A stretch of 64,000 nucleotides of DNA. Origin: a virus. Numbering within the stretch: the first letter of the stretch is position 1; each line of letters starts with the position of its first letter. The DNA lies in the IMG/VR virus record IMGVR_UViG_3300020420_001018, positions 1-64,000 of that record; one strand, 5' to 3'. Positions 41,770-49,977 of this stretch are shown piece by piece. Both the position numbers and the translations under genes were made by a program. The notes below the pieces were generated by a model. That model was not told the DNA's origin. It made no database searches and was given only the letters and a program-made list of their open reading frames with translations.

Positions 41770-42441
41770 ATGGCAACGACACGTCATCGAAGTTACGGAT
41801 CACAAGTTGCGTTTATTGATTTGTTGTTTAATACACTCGTTGGGTTTGTATTTCTATTCATAATGGCATTTATATTAATCAATCCAATAGCAAAAAAATC
41901 AAACGTAGAAATAGTTGCAGAATATATTGTAAAAATAACATGGCCAACTGATTCTCCGGACGATATTGATTTATGGATGAGAGATCCACTAGGTAATTAC
42001 GTAGGATTCAAATCAAAAGATGTTGGATTAATGAGTTTGAATAGAGATGATTTAGGTACGTCAAATGATACAGTGTATGATCCTAAAGGAAAACCAATTA
42101 AAGTTTTTAGAAATGAAGAAATGGTTACTATCAGAGGAATAGTACCAGGAGAGTATATAGTAAACGTTCATTATTACAATAAGAAAATAGCAGTAGAAAA
42201 TAATGGTGAAAAAAATTATGTACCAATGCCAATTCAAGTACAAATTGAAAAGATAAATCCATACAATGTTGTATTTGCAAGAGAAGTATTTTTAGATCGT
42301 AAAGGTCACGAAGTAACAGTTACAAGATTTACAGTAAATGAAGATGGCTCAGTCACAGATTTTAATACCTTGTCCTATGGAATAGTTGGTAGAGTAGAAA
42401 ACACTTCTACATCAGGGCAATGGGTACCAGGAGGTTTATAG
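41770..42441 (+). CDS. MotB/TolR/ExbD-like protein
   Basis: 223 residues. A short cytoplasmic N terminus and one transmembrane segment with D17 in FIDLLFNTLVGFVFLFIMAF, matching the essential proton-carrying Asp of MotB, TolR and ExbD. The rest (about 40-223) is a periplasmic beta-rich domain (DPLGNYVGFKSKDVG, PGEYIVNVHYYN, VTVTRFTVNEDGSVTDF) that is not the OmpA-like peptidoglycan-binding domain of MotB and differs from the short ExbD domain. So the stator pair drives an unusual periplasmic module. Confidence 0.8.
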   Translation: MATTRHRSYGSQVAFIDLLFNTLVGFVFLFIMAFILINPIAKKSNVEIVAEYIVKITWPTDSPDDIDLWMRDPLGNYVGFKSKDVGLMSLNRDDLGTSNDTVYDPKGKPIKVFRNEEMVTIRGIVPGEYIVNVHYYNKKIAVENNGEKNYVPMPIQVQIEKINPYNVVFAREVFLDRKGHEVTVTRFTVNEDGSVTDFNTLSYGIVGRVENTSTSGQWVPGGL

Positions 42442-42442
42442 A

Positions 42443-43015
42443 ATGATACAAGGTCACGTATTTTTAGTTTTGTTATTAATGATGATTGGTGCCACAGTAT
42501 TATGGATCTTCATAGCATCAGCTAACACAAGATGGTTTCTAAAAGCTACACTGACAACATTAATGTTGTTTTCAATATTAAGTGCTTGGATAGGATTAAA
42601 AACAATGTATGGATATCCATATCATGCTTGGCCAGACAATGAAAAATATATTATGGTTGGGTCATATGTTGAAGAACCTGAAATAAAACAACCAGATTCT
42701 GGAGCAATATATCTTTGGTTAATCGACAACAATAGGAATATAACTGGAAAATCTTGGATAGATATTATATCAGGTGTAATTAATGGTAGACAACCTCGCG
42801 TTTATGTTATACAATATACAAGAGATATGCATGAAGAAATTGACAAGCTAGAAAAAATGAGACAAGGTAAGCCAATGCCAATTAGTTTGATTAAAAAAGA
42901 AGAGGCAGAAGAAAAAATGGAATCACATCTTGGCAACGACACAGAACGTAGGCAAGAATATATTCCATACATAATGCCAGATGCAGTAGTATTAGAAAAA
43001 AATCAACAAGGATAA
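42443..43015 (+). CDS. Third membrane protein of the ExbBD/MotAB-like operon
   Basis: 190 residues. Two N-terminal membrane segments (about 5-24 and 34-54) and a soluble domain (about 60-190) with KYIMVGSYVEEPEI, IYLWLIDNNRNITGKSW and RVYVIQYTRDMHEE; Glu/Lys-rich C-terminal part. I do not recognise the family. One-nt spacing to the ExbD-like gene and 3 nt to clpS indicate a shared mRNA and probably a shared complex. Confidence 0.7.
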   Translation: MIQGHVFLVLLLMMIGATVLWIFIASANTRWFLKATLTTLMLFSILSAWIGLKTMYGYPYHAWPDNEKYIMVGSYVEEPEIKQPDSGAIYLWLIDNNRNITGKSWIDIISGVINGRQPRVYVIQYTRDMHEEIDKLEKMRQGKPMPISLIKKEEAEEKMESHLGNDTERRQEYIPYIMPDAVVLEKNQQG

Positions 43016-43018
43016 AAA

Positions 43019-43330
43019 ATGACAGAACAAGGTAACGCAAACGTACAAGCTTCAACAAGCACACAAACTACATTAAATGAGCCAGGACAATACCATGTGT
43101 ACTTGTTAAATGATGATTATACACCTATGGATTTTGTTACTGAAATTCTTAAAACAATTTTTAGAAAATCACCACAAGATGCTGAAGCTGTTATGCTAAA
43201 AATACATGAAGAAGGTAAAGGTATAGCAGGAACATACGCACATGAAATTGCAGAACAAAAAGCAATTGAAACAACAGCACAAGCAAGGGCACAAGGCCAT
43301 CCTTTAAATTGTACCATCGAGAAAGCCTAA
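43019..43330 (+). CDS. clpS: ClpS adaptor
   Basis: 103 residues: HVYLLNDDYTPMDFVTEIL, FRKSPQDAEAVMLKIHEEGKGIAGTYAHEIAEQKAIET, and GHPLNCTIE are all canonical ClpS. ClpS brings N-degron substrates to ClpA/ClpP. The N-terminal 22 residues are a low-complexity Gln/Thr/Ser extension, the part of ClpS known to act on the ATPase. No ClpA is in the window, so it would act on host ClpA or serve a decoy role. Confidence 0.94.
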   Translation: MTEQGNANVQASTSTQTTLNEPGQYHVYLLNDDYTPMDFVTEILKTIFRKSPQDAEAVMLKIHEEGKGIAGTYAHEIAEQKAIETTAQARAQGHPLNCTIEKA

Positions 43331-43333
43331 TAA

Positions 43334-44299
43334 ATGTTTAGATTTTTTACAACCAGAAAGTGGTTACTGTGGGCTTGGCTCGGTTCAGCAGTAATTTTAT
43401 CATCACTTTGGGTACAAGTTAAAATTGACGTAAAAATTAATGAATGGTTTGGTGTATTTTATGACATGATTCAGAAAGCACTTGCTACTCCTAACGCAAT
43501 CACACTACAAGAATATTTCCAAAGTTTATTATCTTTTATTACATTAGCAGGTATATACATTGCGTTGTATGTTGCAATTAGTTTTTTTACTGCACACTTT
43601 CTTTTTAGATGGAGAACTGCAATGGTAGAATGGTATCATTCTGTTTATGATAAAGCAAGAAAAATTGAAGGTGCATCACAAAGGGTCCAAGAAGATACGA
43701 TTAAGTTTACAAGGATTATGGAAGGATTAGGTACAAGTTTTATCGAGTCAGTCATGGTACTCGTACAGTTTGTTCCTATACTACTTGGTTTAAGTATTGG
43801 TATACCAATTTTCTTTTTTGGAGAATGGCAATATGGCTTAATTACTGGTGCATTAGTTTGGACACTTGGTGGTACATTGTTTTTGATTGGGCTAGGCTGG
43901 ATATTAAGACTAGTTGGAGTTGAATATGACTTACAGAAAAAAGAAGCCGCATATAGAAAAATTCTTGTTATTGCAGAAGATGATGGAAATGTAAGACCAA
44001 AAACGATTGACGAGCTGTTTGCTGATGTTAGATCAATACATTTTTTAAGTTATATACGTTATCTATATTTTAATGTAGGACGTATGGCATATTTACAAGC
44101 AAACGTTTTAAGTGCCTATGTATTTTTAGCACCAGCTATTGTGGCAGGTGTCGTAACACTTGGAGTCATGCAACAAATAATTAGAGCATTTGGTCGTGTA
44201 GAAGGATCAATGCAGTATCTTTTAAAAGCATGGCCAACAATTATTGAATTGGCCAGTGTTTACAAACGTCTAAGAGAATTTGAATCTAAGCTAAAATAA
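43334..44299 (+). CDS. SbmA/BacA-type peptide transporter
   Basis: 321 residues, multi-pass inner-membrane protein: NEWFGVFYDMIQKALATPN near residue 36, FRWRTAMVEWYHSVYD near 93, EGASQRVQEDTIKFTRIMEGLG, FGEWQYGLITGALVWTLGG and a C-terminal AWPTIIELASVYKRLREFE are all typical of SbmA/BacA. These use the proton gradient to import peptides such as proline-rich antimicrobials and microcins. It is about 85 residues shorter than E. coli SbmA. Its place right after the ExbBD-like genes and clpS suggests one operon. A phage-encoded peptide importer is unusual. Confidence 0.9.
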   Translation: MFRFFTTRKWLLWAWLGSAVILSSLWVQVKIDVKINEWFGVFYDMIQKALATPNAITLQEYFQSLLSFITLAGIYIALYVAISFFTAHFLFRWRTAMVEWYHSVYDKARKIEGASQRVQEDTIKFTRIMEGLGTSFIESVMVLVQFVPILLGLSIGIPIFFFGEWQYGLITGALVWTLGGTLFLIGLGWILRLVGVEYDLQKKEAAYRKILVIAEDDGNVRPKTIDELFADVRSIHFLSYIRYLYFNVGRMAYLQANVLSAYVFLAPAIVAGVVTLGVMQQIIRAFGRVEGSMQYLLKAWPTIIELASVYKRLREFESKLK

Positions 44300-44303
44300 C
44301 AGC

Positions 44304-44331
44304 TTGACAAAATTACAAAAACAACTATAAT
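44304..44331 (+). promoter_or_regulatory. Sigma70 promoter of the Fe-S / cytochrome operon
   Basis: Perfect TTGACA (44304-44309), a 16-nt spacer, perfect TATAAT (44326-44331), with 12 nt to ATG 44344, so a leader of only about 6 nt. Confidence 0.65.
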
Positions 44332-44343
44332 ACAGTAATAAAT

Positions 44344-44916
44344 ATGAGTGAAATGATTATACAAACAGAACCAACACCAAATCCGAACGCATTAAAGTTC
44401 TTGCCTAATGTGGAAGTTAGAGGAAATAAAACACCATTGTTTTACAAAAAAGATCCTCAAAACAATCCAGAAGCAGATGCTCCTGTGGCATACGCATTGT
44501 TTAAGATAAATGGAATCCAAGATGTATTTTTTGGATCTGATTTTATTACCATAGGTAAAGAAGATACAGTTGAATGGGAATCAATTAAATCAGATATCGT
44601 AGAAACTATCAGATATCATAGTCAAGGACCATTTGTAATTGAAGCAGTAAAACCTGCGTGTGATGAAATTAATTCAGATGCAGGAACTGACAAAATTACT
44701 AAAAAGGTTAAACAATTATTAGATGAAAGAGTAAGACCTGCTGTTGCAATGGATGGTGGAGATATAATCTTTCATGATTTCAAGGATGGAACAGTATATT
44801 TAGAAATGTATGGTGCGTGTTCAGGTTGTCCAAGTTCAACTGCTACTTTAAAAATGGGTATTGAGAATATGCTAAAACATTACATACCTGAGGTACATAC
44901 TGTTGAAGCAGTATAA
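44344..44916 (+). CDS. Nfu-type Fe-S cluster carrier
   Basis: 190 residues. The N-terminal Nfu_N domain reads QTEPTPNPNALKFLPN and GIQDVFFGSDFITIGK; the C-terminal NifU domain has ERVRPAVAMDGGDIIFHDFKDGTVYLEMYGACSGCPSS with cluster ligands C159 and C162. This is the alphaproteobacterial/mitochondrial NFU1 type, which passes [4Fe-4S] clusters to client proteins. Strong promoter upstream; the next gene, endonuclease III, is itself a [4Fe-4S] protein and overlaps it (TAATG). Confidence 0.94.
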   Translation: MSEMIIQTEPTPNPNALKFLPNVEVRGNKTPLFYKKDPQNNPEADAPVAYALFKINGIQDVFFGSDFITIGKEDTVEWESIKSDIVETIRYHSQGPFVIEAVKPACDEINSDAGTDKITKKVKQLLDERVRPAVAMDGGDIIFHDFKDGTVYLEMYGACSGCPSSTATLKMGIENMLKHYIPEVHTVEAV

Positions 44917-45596
44917 TGAAAACAAATCAAGATATTGATTTCATCTATAAAAAATTAAGCAATTACTGGCCGAAATATTCTAGCAGGAAACCAGATGCTA
45001 AAATTCACAGGAAAGCATACATGAGTTTAATTGGAGTTATGCTATCAGCACAAAGTCAAGATGCAAGAACAGCCGTTGCCTGTGATCAATTATTTGCATT
45101 AGCAAAGACTCCACAAGACATGATAAAACTTACACAAGAACAAATCATAGAAGCAATTAAACCAGCAGGATTATATAATGCTAAATCAAAAAATATTCTT
45201 GCAACTAGTAAGAAACTATTAGAGGAGTACGATGGTCGTGTTCCTAACACCCCAAAAGAATTAATGAAGTTACCAGGTGTTGGTAAGAAGTCATCTGATA
45301 TTGTGATGCGTTTTGTTTTTAATGAACCATACATAGCAGTTGATACTCACGTTTTTAGATTATTATGGAGATTAGGATGGACTGACACATTAGATGAAGG
45401 TAAATCTAGTCACATAGTAAATGATACTACACCTGATAAGTACAAGTATGCCGCTCATATGCAGTTGATTACTCATGCTAAAAAAGTATGTAAAAGTAAA
45501 AAACCAAAGTGCGACATTTGTGTAATAGATCAAGTTTGTGAAAAAAGAAACATAGATGTTCCTAAATCAAAACTTCGATTAGTAGTTAATAAATAA
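44916..45596 (+). CDS. nth: Endonuclease III
   Basis: 226 residues, DNA glycosylase/AP lyase for oxidised pyrimidines. The helix-hairpin-helix LPGVGKKSSDIV holds catalytic K125, VDTHVFRL holds D143, and the [4Fe-4S] loop has C192, C199, C202 and C208 (C-X6-C-X2-C-X5-C). Everything needed is present. Sits between the Nfu carrier and cytochrome b. It could protect phage DNA from oxidative damage or help degrade host DNA. I call it host-derived because the sequence is so standard. Confidence 0.95.
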   Translation: MKTNQDIDFIYKKLSNYWPKYSSRKPDAKIHRKAYMSLIGVMLSAQSQDARTAVACDQLFALAKTPQDMIKLTQEQIIEAIKPAGLYNAKSKNILATSKKLLEEYDGRVPNTPKELMKLPGVGKKSSDIVMRFVFNEPYIAVDTHVFRLLWRLGWTDTLDEGKSSHIVNDTTPDKYKYAAHMQLITHAKKVCKSKKPKCDICVIDQVCEKRNIDVPKSKLRLVVNK

Positions 45597-45617
45597 CCAA
45601 TAACAATAGAAAAGATT

Positions 45618-46907
45618 ATGAGTGAAGAAAAAAATTATAAACCAGTAAAAACAAATAAAGTAGGTGGATCACCATTTAAAGGAGTACTTGGATGGATTGA
45701 TAATCGATTACCTATTTTTCGTATGTTTAAATATGAATATCTTGATTTCCAAGTTCCAAGAAGTTTAAATTACTTCTGGAGTTTTGGTGGAATATTAATG
45801 GTATGTTTAATACTTTTAATTATAACAGGTTTAACTTTAGGTATGCATTACAAACCAGATGCCGTTAAAGCATTTGACTCAGTTGAGCATATTATGAGAG
45901 ATGTAAATTATGGATGGTTGATGAGATACATGCACATGAATCTTGCGTCATTCTTTTTTATAGCAGTTTACCTACATATATTTAGAGCCATGTATTTTGG
46001 TTCTTACAAAGAGCCACGGCAAGTTATGTGGCTTATTGGTATTGTAATATTTTTCTTAATGGTAGCAACTGCATTTTTAGGTTACACTTTGCCATGGGGA
46101 CAAATGAGTCTATGGGGTGCTACTGTTATTACAAGTTTGTTTACAGCCATACCTTTCTTTGGTGAAAGTATAGTACAATGGTTATGGGGTGGATTTGGTG
46201 TCGATGATCCAACTATCAATAGATTCTATGTACTACACTGGTTACTAGCATTTGTTATTTTAGGTATAGTGATACTTCATGTTATTGCATTACACATTGT
46301 AGGATCAAATAATCCTTCAGGTATTGAACCAAAAGATACTCGAGACACAGTTTCTTTTTACCCATATACAACTGCTAAAGACATAGTTGGCATGATTGCA
46401 TTTGCCACAATTTTTGCAGTTATGTTATTTTGGTTACCAAATGCACTTGGTCATCCAGACAATTACATCAAAGCAGATCCATTAGTAACGCCAGCACACA
46501 TTGTACCTGAATGGTATTTTTTACCTTTCTACGCAATACTAAGAGCGATACCAGATAAACTTGGTGGAGTTATTGCAATGGTAAGTGCCATTGCCGTATT
46601 AGGATTGCTTCCTTGGTTGGATAGGAGCAAAGTAAGAAGTTGTGTATTTAGACCCTTACATAGACAATGGTTTATAATTTTTGTTTTTGATTTCTTTTTA
46701 TTAATGTGGGTAGGTGCTATGCCGGCTGAAGGTATTTACATCACACTTGGTCAAATTGGAACTGGATATTGGTTTGCATATTTCTTTATAATTGTACCAT
46801 TAAACAGTGTACTGGAAAAACCCCAACCAATGCCAAATTCTATTCATGAATACATACAATGGAAGAAAGAAGGAAAACTAGGATCAGTCTTTCCTTGGAT
46901 GAAATAA
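45618..46907 (+). CDS. Cytochrome b of the bc1 complex
   Basis: 429 residues, complete: eight or so membrane helices, haem ligands H106 and H120 in YMHMN...YLHIF and H207 and H221 in VLHWLL...LHVIALH (both pairs 14 apart), [22 protein letters not shown] of the Qo site, and PEWY at 297-300. This is the quinol-oxidising subunit of respiratory complex III. The Rieske protein and cytochrome c1 that normally accompany it are not in the window. A whole cytochrome b gene in phage context is exceptional; it might replace or compete with the host subunit and redirect electron flow. Confidence 0.93.
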   Translation: MSEEKNYKPVKTNKVGGSPFKGVLGWIDNRLPIFRMFKYEYLDFQVPRSLNYFWSFGGILMVCLILLIITGLTLGMHYKPDAVKAFDSVEHIMRDVNYGWLMRYMHMNLASFFFIAVYLHIFRAMYFGSYKEPRQVMWLIGIVIFFLMVATAFLGYTLPWGQMSLWGATVITSLFTAIPFFGESIVQWLWGGFGVDDPTINRFYVLHWLLAFVILGIVILHVIALHIVGSNNPSGIEPKDTRDTVSFYPYTTAKDIVGMIAFATIFAVMLFWLPNALGHPDNYIKADPLVTPAHIVPEWYFLPFYAILRAIPDKLGGVIAMVSAIAVLGLLPWLDRSKVRSCVFRPLHRQWFIIFVFDFFLLMWVGAMPAEGIYITLGQIGTGYWFAYFFIIVPLNSVLEKPQPMPNSIHEYIQWKKEGKLGSVFPWMK

Positions 46908-47009
46908 ATGAAAACATTTAAAAAGTTATTCTATCGTTGGCTACAACATTATGCTTTTATTGAAATAAGTTTAATTGCAATATTGTTGTTAGTTTGGAGA
47001 CTAGCATGA
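46908..47009 (+). CDS. 33-residue single-pass membrane peptide after cytochrome b
   Basis: ATG directly follows the cytochrome b stop codon (TAAATG). Basic N terminus (MKTFKKLFYRWLQHY) then one hydrophobic helix of about 16 residues (IEISLIAILLLVW). Ends on the start of the SufT-like gene (ATGA). Exact fit between two coupled genes supports it being translated. It could be a small accessory subunit of the b-type complex or an insertion helper; this is inference. Confidence 0.55.
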   Translation: MKTFKKLFYRWLQHYAFIEISLIAILLLVWRLA

Positions 47010-47362
47010 ATCAATATAAATCTTGGAATCATGATGGAAAAGAAGTCAGAGATAATTTAGATATAAAAGAAGAAATAATTAACAATCTTAAAAAATGTTT
47101 TGATCCAGAAATTTCGGTCAACATTTATGATCTTGGATTAATTTATAATATCGATCTAACAGAATTACCAAAAGCATCAATAACACATACACTAACATCA
47201 GCATTTTGTCCAGCGGCAGATCAAATTGTGGCCGATATAAAAAATGCGGCCGAATCAGTAGATGGGGTTGATTCCTGTTTTATTGAAACCACATTTGATC
47301 CTCCTTTTGGACCAGAAATGATGTCAGAAGAGGCAAAATTAGCTCTTGGCATTTTTGAATAA
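47006..47362 (+). CDS. SufT/MIP18 (DUF59) family Fe-S protein
   Basis: 118 residues from ATG 47006, which overlaps the small peptide's stop. KKCFDPEISVNIYDLGLIYNIDL and HTLTSAFCPAADQIVADI are the DUF59 signature (DPE...DLGL and the conserved Cys). Members such as SufT, PaaD and human MIP18 help mature [4Fe-4S] proteins. With SufB, the SufD-like protein and Nfu it completes a maturation set. The last residues GIFE fall just before a promoter. Confidence 0.9.
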   Translation: MNQYKSWNHDGKEVRDNLDIKEEIINNLKKCFDPEISVNIYDLGLIYNIDLTELPKASITHTLTSAFCPAADQIVADIKNAAESVDGVDSCFIETTFDPPFGPEMMSEEAKLALGIFE

Positions 47363-47374
47363 ATAGTGTATAAT
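47346..47374 (+). promoter_or_regulatory. Sigma70-type promoter
   Basis: TTGGCA (47346-47351), a 17-nt spacer, TATAAT (47369-47374), overlapping the end of the SufT-like gene. The leader to ATG 47449 is about 68 nt. Confidence 0.55.
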
Positions 47375-47380
47375 AAGACA

Positions 47381-47448
47381 TTGGCGTAAGCACTTTAAAG
47401 GTTTACAAGTCCGGTGTAGTAAGCAGAGTATTACATAGGAGAAAAACA
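47381..47448 (+). other. 68-nt leader, possibly structured
   Basis: The stretch between the promoter and the ATG contains GTAAGC, GTTTAC and GTAGTAAGC words and a TAGGAGA ribosome site. Its GC content is higher than neighbouring gaps. No known riboswitch was recognised. Confidence 0.25.
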
Positions 47449-47667
47449 ATGGCAGGACTATACAATAGAGAGAACATGATAGAAGCAATTAAAGAACATG
47501 CACGTGGACACATTGCTAAACATTCAATGAACGTTGAAGTGTATCTTTCAAATTCAGCAGGTGTTGGCGAACATCCAGACATCTTAGAAGCAGTAGAAAA
47601 AGAACTTGAAATTATTGCAAAGTATCATGATCAAATAGAAGTGTTAGAAAAATATTTTAAGACTTAA
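47449..47667 (+). CDS. Small phage hypothetical
   Basis: 72 residues, clear AGGAGA site. Helical and soluble: MIEAIKEHARGHIAKHSMNVEVYL and ILEAVEKELEIIAKYHDQIEVLEKYF. I recall similar short proteins in T4-like marine phages, function unknown. Its own promoter and leader suggest separate control; an aldehyde dehydrogenase follows 3 nt after it. Confidence 0.65.
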   Translation: MAGLYNRENMIEAIKEHARGHIAKHSMNVEVYLSNSAGVGEHPDILEAVEKELEIIAKYHDQIEVLEKYFKT

Positions 47668-47670
47668 TTT

Positions 47671-49167
47671 ATGAATGTAAAAAATATATTAGAAGATATA
47701 GGTGTAGATAAAAACTTATACACAGTACCAAATGGTGAATCAGTGGTATCCCCAATTGATGCCACTGAGATTGCTACAGTAAAATTTAATACTAGACAAG
47801 AGTACGAAGCAAAAGTACTTAATGTTAAACAAGCACAAATAGATTGGCGAACAATACCTGCACCACAACGTGGTGAAGTAATTAGATTGTTTGGAGAAGA
47901 ACTTCGTAATTATAAAGAACATCTTGGAAAATTAGTTACTATTGAAAATGGTAAAATTTATCAAGAAGGATTAGGTGAAGTTCAAGAAATGATTGACATC
48001 TGTGATTTTGCAGTTGGGTTATCAAGGCAGTTATATGGATTAACAATGCCTAGTGAAAGACCTGGACACCGTATGCAAGAAATGTGGAATCCATTAGGAG
48101 TAGTTGGTGTTGTTTCAGCATTTAATTTTCCTGTGGCAGTATGGAGTTGGAACTTTGCTATAGCAACAGTTTGTGGTAATACAACAATTTGGAAACCATC
48201 TCCTAAAACACCTTTAGTATCTTATGCTTGTGAGGCAATATTTAAAAAGGCAGTAGAACGTTCTGGTATACCACAGGCACAAAATATATTAGAAGTTGTA
48301 GTAGGTGCCAATGAACATGCAGAATGGTTAGCAGATGATAAACATATTAATCTTGTAAGTTTAACAGGTTCAACTGCAATGGGCCAAGCATTAGGAAAAA
48401 GAGTTACAGAAAGATTTGGTCGAGTGTTAATGGAACTTGGTGGTAATAATGCAATGATAGTTACTCCAAATGCAGATATGAAGTTAGCAATCAGAGCCAT
48501 ATTGTTTAGTGCTGTAGGTACAGCAGGACAAAGATGCACAACATTACGTAGAGTTATTGTGCATAGTTCATTACATGAACAATTAGTAAGAATGCTTAAA
48601 AAATATTATGCTAAAATTACAGTTGGTGATCCTTTAGATCCAAATGTTTTAGTAGGTCCACTTGTAAGTGAACAGGCATATGAAAATATGAAAGACACTA
48701 TGTCACAGTGTGAACAACAAGGAATTGGAACAGTAACAGGTGGAACAAGATTAGAACGTGATGGAGTATATGTAACACCAGCAATAGTTGAATTATCTAA
48801 AGCAGAAGAAATTACAAAAACAGAAACATTTGCACCTTTGCTTTACATCATGCCTTATGATGAACTAGCAGAAGCAATAGCAATTAATAATAATGTTCCA
48901 CAAGGTTTAAGCAGTTGTATCTTTACAAAAGATTTACAAGAAGCTGAATTGTTTATTGGAGCAAATGGTTCTGATTGTGGTATTGTAAATGTTAATATTG
49001 GTCCTAGTGGGGCTGAAATTGGCGGCGCCTTTGGTGGTGAAAAACACACAGGCGGTGGAAGAGAAAGTGGTTCAGATGCATGGAAACAATACATGCGTAG
49101 AAGCACGGTAACTGTAAACTACTCAACAGACTTGCCATTGGCACAAGGAGTTGAATTTAATGTCTAA
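47671..49167 (+). CDS. Aldehyde dehydrogenase, ALDH7-like
   Basis: 498 residues. NAD(P)-dependent oxidation of an aldehyde to the acid. Active residues are visible: N154 (AFNFPVAVW), K175 (WKPSPKTPL), E255 (LMELGGNN) and C289 (AGQRCTT). [29 protein letters not shown] is characteristic of the ALDH7/alpha-aminoadipic semialdehyde group, involved in lysine catabolism and stress protection. Complete and probably active. With the leucine-dehydrogenase-like enzyme and NAD synthetase it suggests amino acid breakdown or redox control during infection. Confidence 0.92.
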   Translation: MNVKNILEDIGVDKNLYTVPNGESVVSPIDATEIATVKFNTRQEYEAKVLNVKQAQIDWRTIPAPQRGEVIRLFGEELRNYKEHLGKLVTIENGKIYQEGLGEVQEMIDICDFAVGLSRQLYGLTMPSERPGHRMQEMWNPLGVVGVVSAFNFPVAVWSWNFAIATVCGNTTIWKPSPKTPLVSYACEAIFKKAVERSGIPQAQNILEVVVGANEHAEWLADDKHINLVSLTGSTAMGQALGKRVTERFGRVLMELGGNNAMIVTPNADMKLAIRAILFSAVGTAGQRCTTLRRVIVHSSLHEQLVRMLKKYYAKITVGDPLDPNVLVGPLVSEQAYENMKDTMSQCEQQGIGTVTGGTRLERDGVYVTPAIVELSKAEEITKTETFAPLLYIMPYDELAEAIAINNNVPQGLSSCIFTKDLQEAELFIGANGSDCGIVNVNIGPSGAEIGGAFGGEKHTGGGRESGSDAWKQYMRRSTVTVNYSTDLPLAQGVEFNV

Positions 49168-49177
49168 GGAGATGAAT

Positions 49178-49759
49178 ATGAATCTAGTACCAATGGTTGT
49201 TGAACAATCGTCAAGAGGTGAAAGAAGTTATGATATTTTTTCACGTTTATTAAAAGAAAGAATTATTTTTATAACTGGTCCAATTACTGACGCAACGTCA
49301 AGTTTAGTGTGTGCCCAGTTATTGTTTTTAGAATCTGAATCTAAAGACAAAGATATTTACATGTATATTAATTCGCCAGGCGGATCGGTAACAGCAGGTT
49401 TGGCAATGTATGACACTATGCAATATGTTAAGCCAGATATTTCAACAGTAAGTATTGGTTTATCAGCAAGTGCAGGATCGTTGTTGCTAATGGCAGGTAC
49501 AGCCGGTAAACGAATATCATTACCAAATTCAAAAATCATGATACACCAACCGTCAGCAGGTTTTCAAGGACAAGCAACTGATATTGAAATTCATGCAAAA
49601 GATATTTTAGATACAAAGAAAAGATTGAATGATTTGTATGTAAAACATTGTGGTAAAGATCTTAAAACAGTTGAAGACGCAATGGAACGTGATAATTACA
49701 TGAATCCAGATCAAGCATTAGAATTTGGCCTAATAGATAAAATTGTTGAAAGCAGGTAG
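49178..49759 (+). CDS. clpP: ATP-dependent Clp protease proteolytic subunit ClpP
   Basis: 193 residues from ATG 49178, chosen because AAGGAG at 49166-49171 is 6 nt upstream and [19 protein letters not shown] is the standard ClpP start; earlier in-frame starts exist at 49151 and 49160. Catalytic triad S98 (GLSASAGS), H123 (MIHQPS), D172 (ERDNYM). Close to bacterial ClpP, unlike the divergent peptidase at 8301. Likely partner of the phage or host ClpX. The next gene starts on its stop (TAGTG). Confidence 0.95.
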   Translation: MNLVPMVVEQSSRGERSYDIFSRLLKERIIFITGPITDATSSLVCAQLLFLESESKDKDIYMYINSPGGSVTAGLAMYDTMQYVKPDISTVSIGLSASAGSLLLMAGTAGKRISLPNSKIMIHQPSAGFQGQATDIEIHAKDILDTKKRLNDLYVKHCGKDLKTVEDAMERDNYMNPDQALEFGLIDKIVESR

Positions 49760-49959
49760 TGTACAGATTAGTTGGATATGAAGACCAACATAAGCACGAA
49801 AAGTTTTCTCAAGATAAAACAATTGTAAGGACATATATTCCTAATCATGCAGATGACATTGTTGCTGTAACTGACGAACAGTATGTTGTTTTAAAATTAA
49901 GATATCCAGATATTGAAACATTAGGCTTTTATTCATTTCCTCTTGATTATTTTGACTAA
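49759..49959 (+). CDS. Small hypothetical protein
   Basis: 66 residues, GTG start overlapping the clpP stop. Mixed alpha/beta, rich in Asp and Tyr, ends FPLDYFD. Not recognised; probably translated together with clpP. Confidence 0.55.
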   Translation: MYRLVGYEDQHKHEKFSQDKTIVRTYIPNHADDIVAVTDEQYVVLKLRYPDIETLGFYSFPLDYFD

Positions 49960-49971
49960 AACAAGTATAAT
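49943..49971 (+). promoter_or_regulatory. Sigma70-type promoter of the biosynthetic island, leaderless geometry
   Basis: TTGATT (49943-49948), a 17-nt spacer, TATAAT (49966-49971), and 6 nt before ATG 49978. Confidence 0.55.
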
Positions 49972-49977
49972 AAACAC

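Noticed and set aside
41202-43015. Zorya-type defence system (ZorA/ZorB)
   Set aside because: The pair shares the MotAB/ExbBD superfamily, but ZorA is much longer with a tail, ZorB has an OmpA-like domain, and no ZorC/D/E genes follow. The next genes are clpS and an SbmA transporter.
44337-44344. AATAAATA before the Nfu gene as a late promoter
   Set aside because: It overlaps the start codon itself, so it could not drive this gene; a strong sigma70-type promoter lies just upstream. Probably chance.
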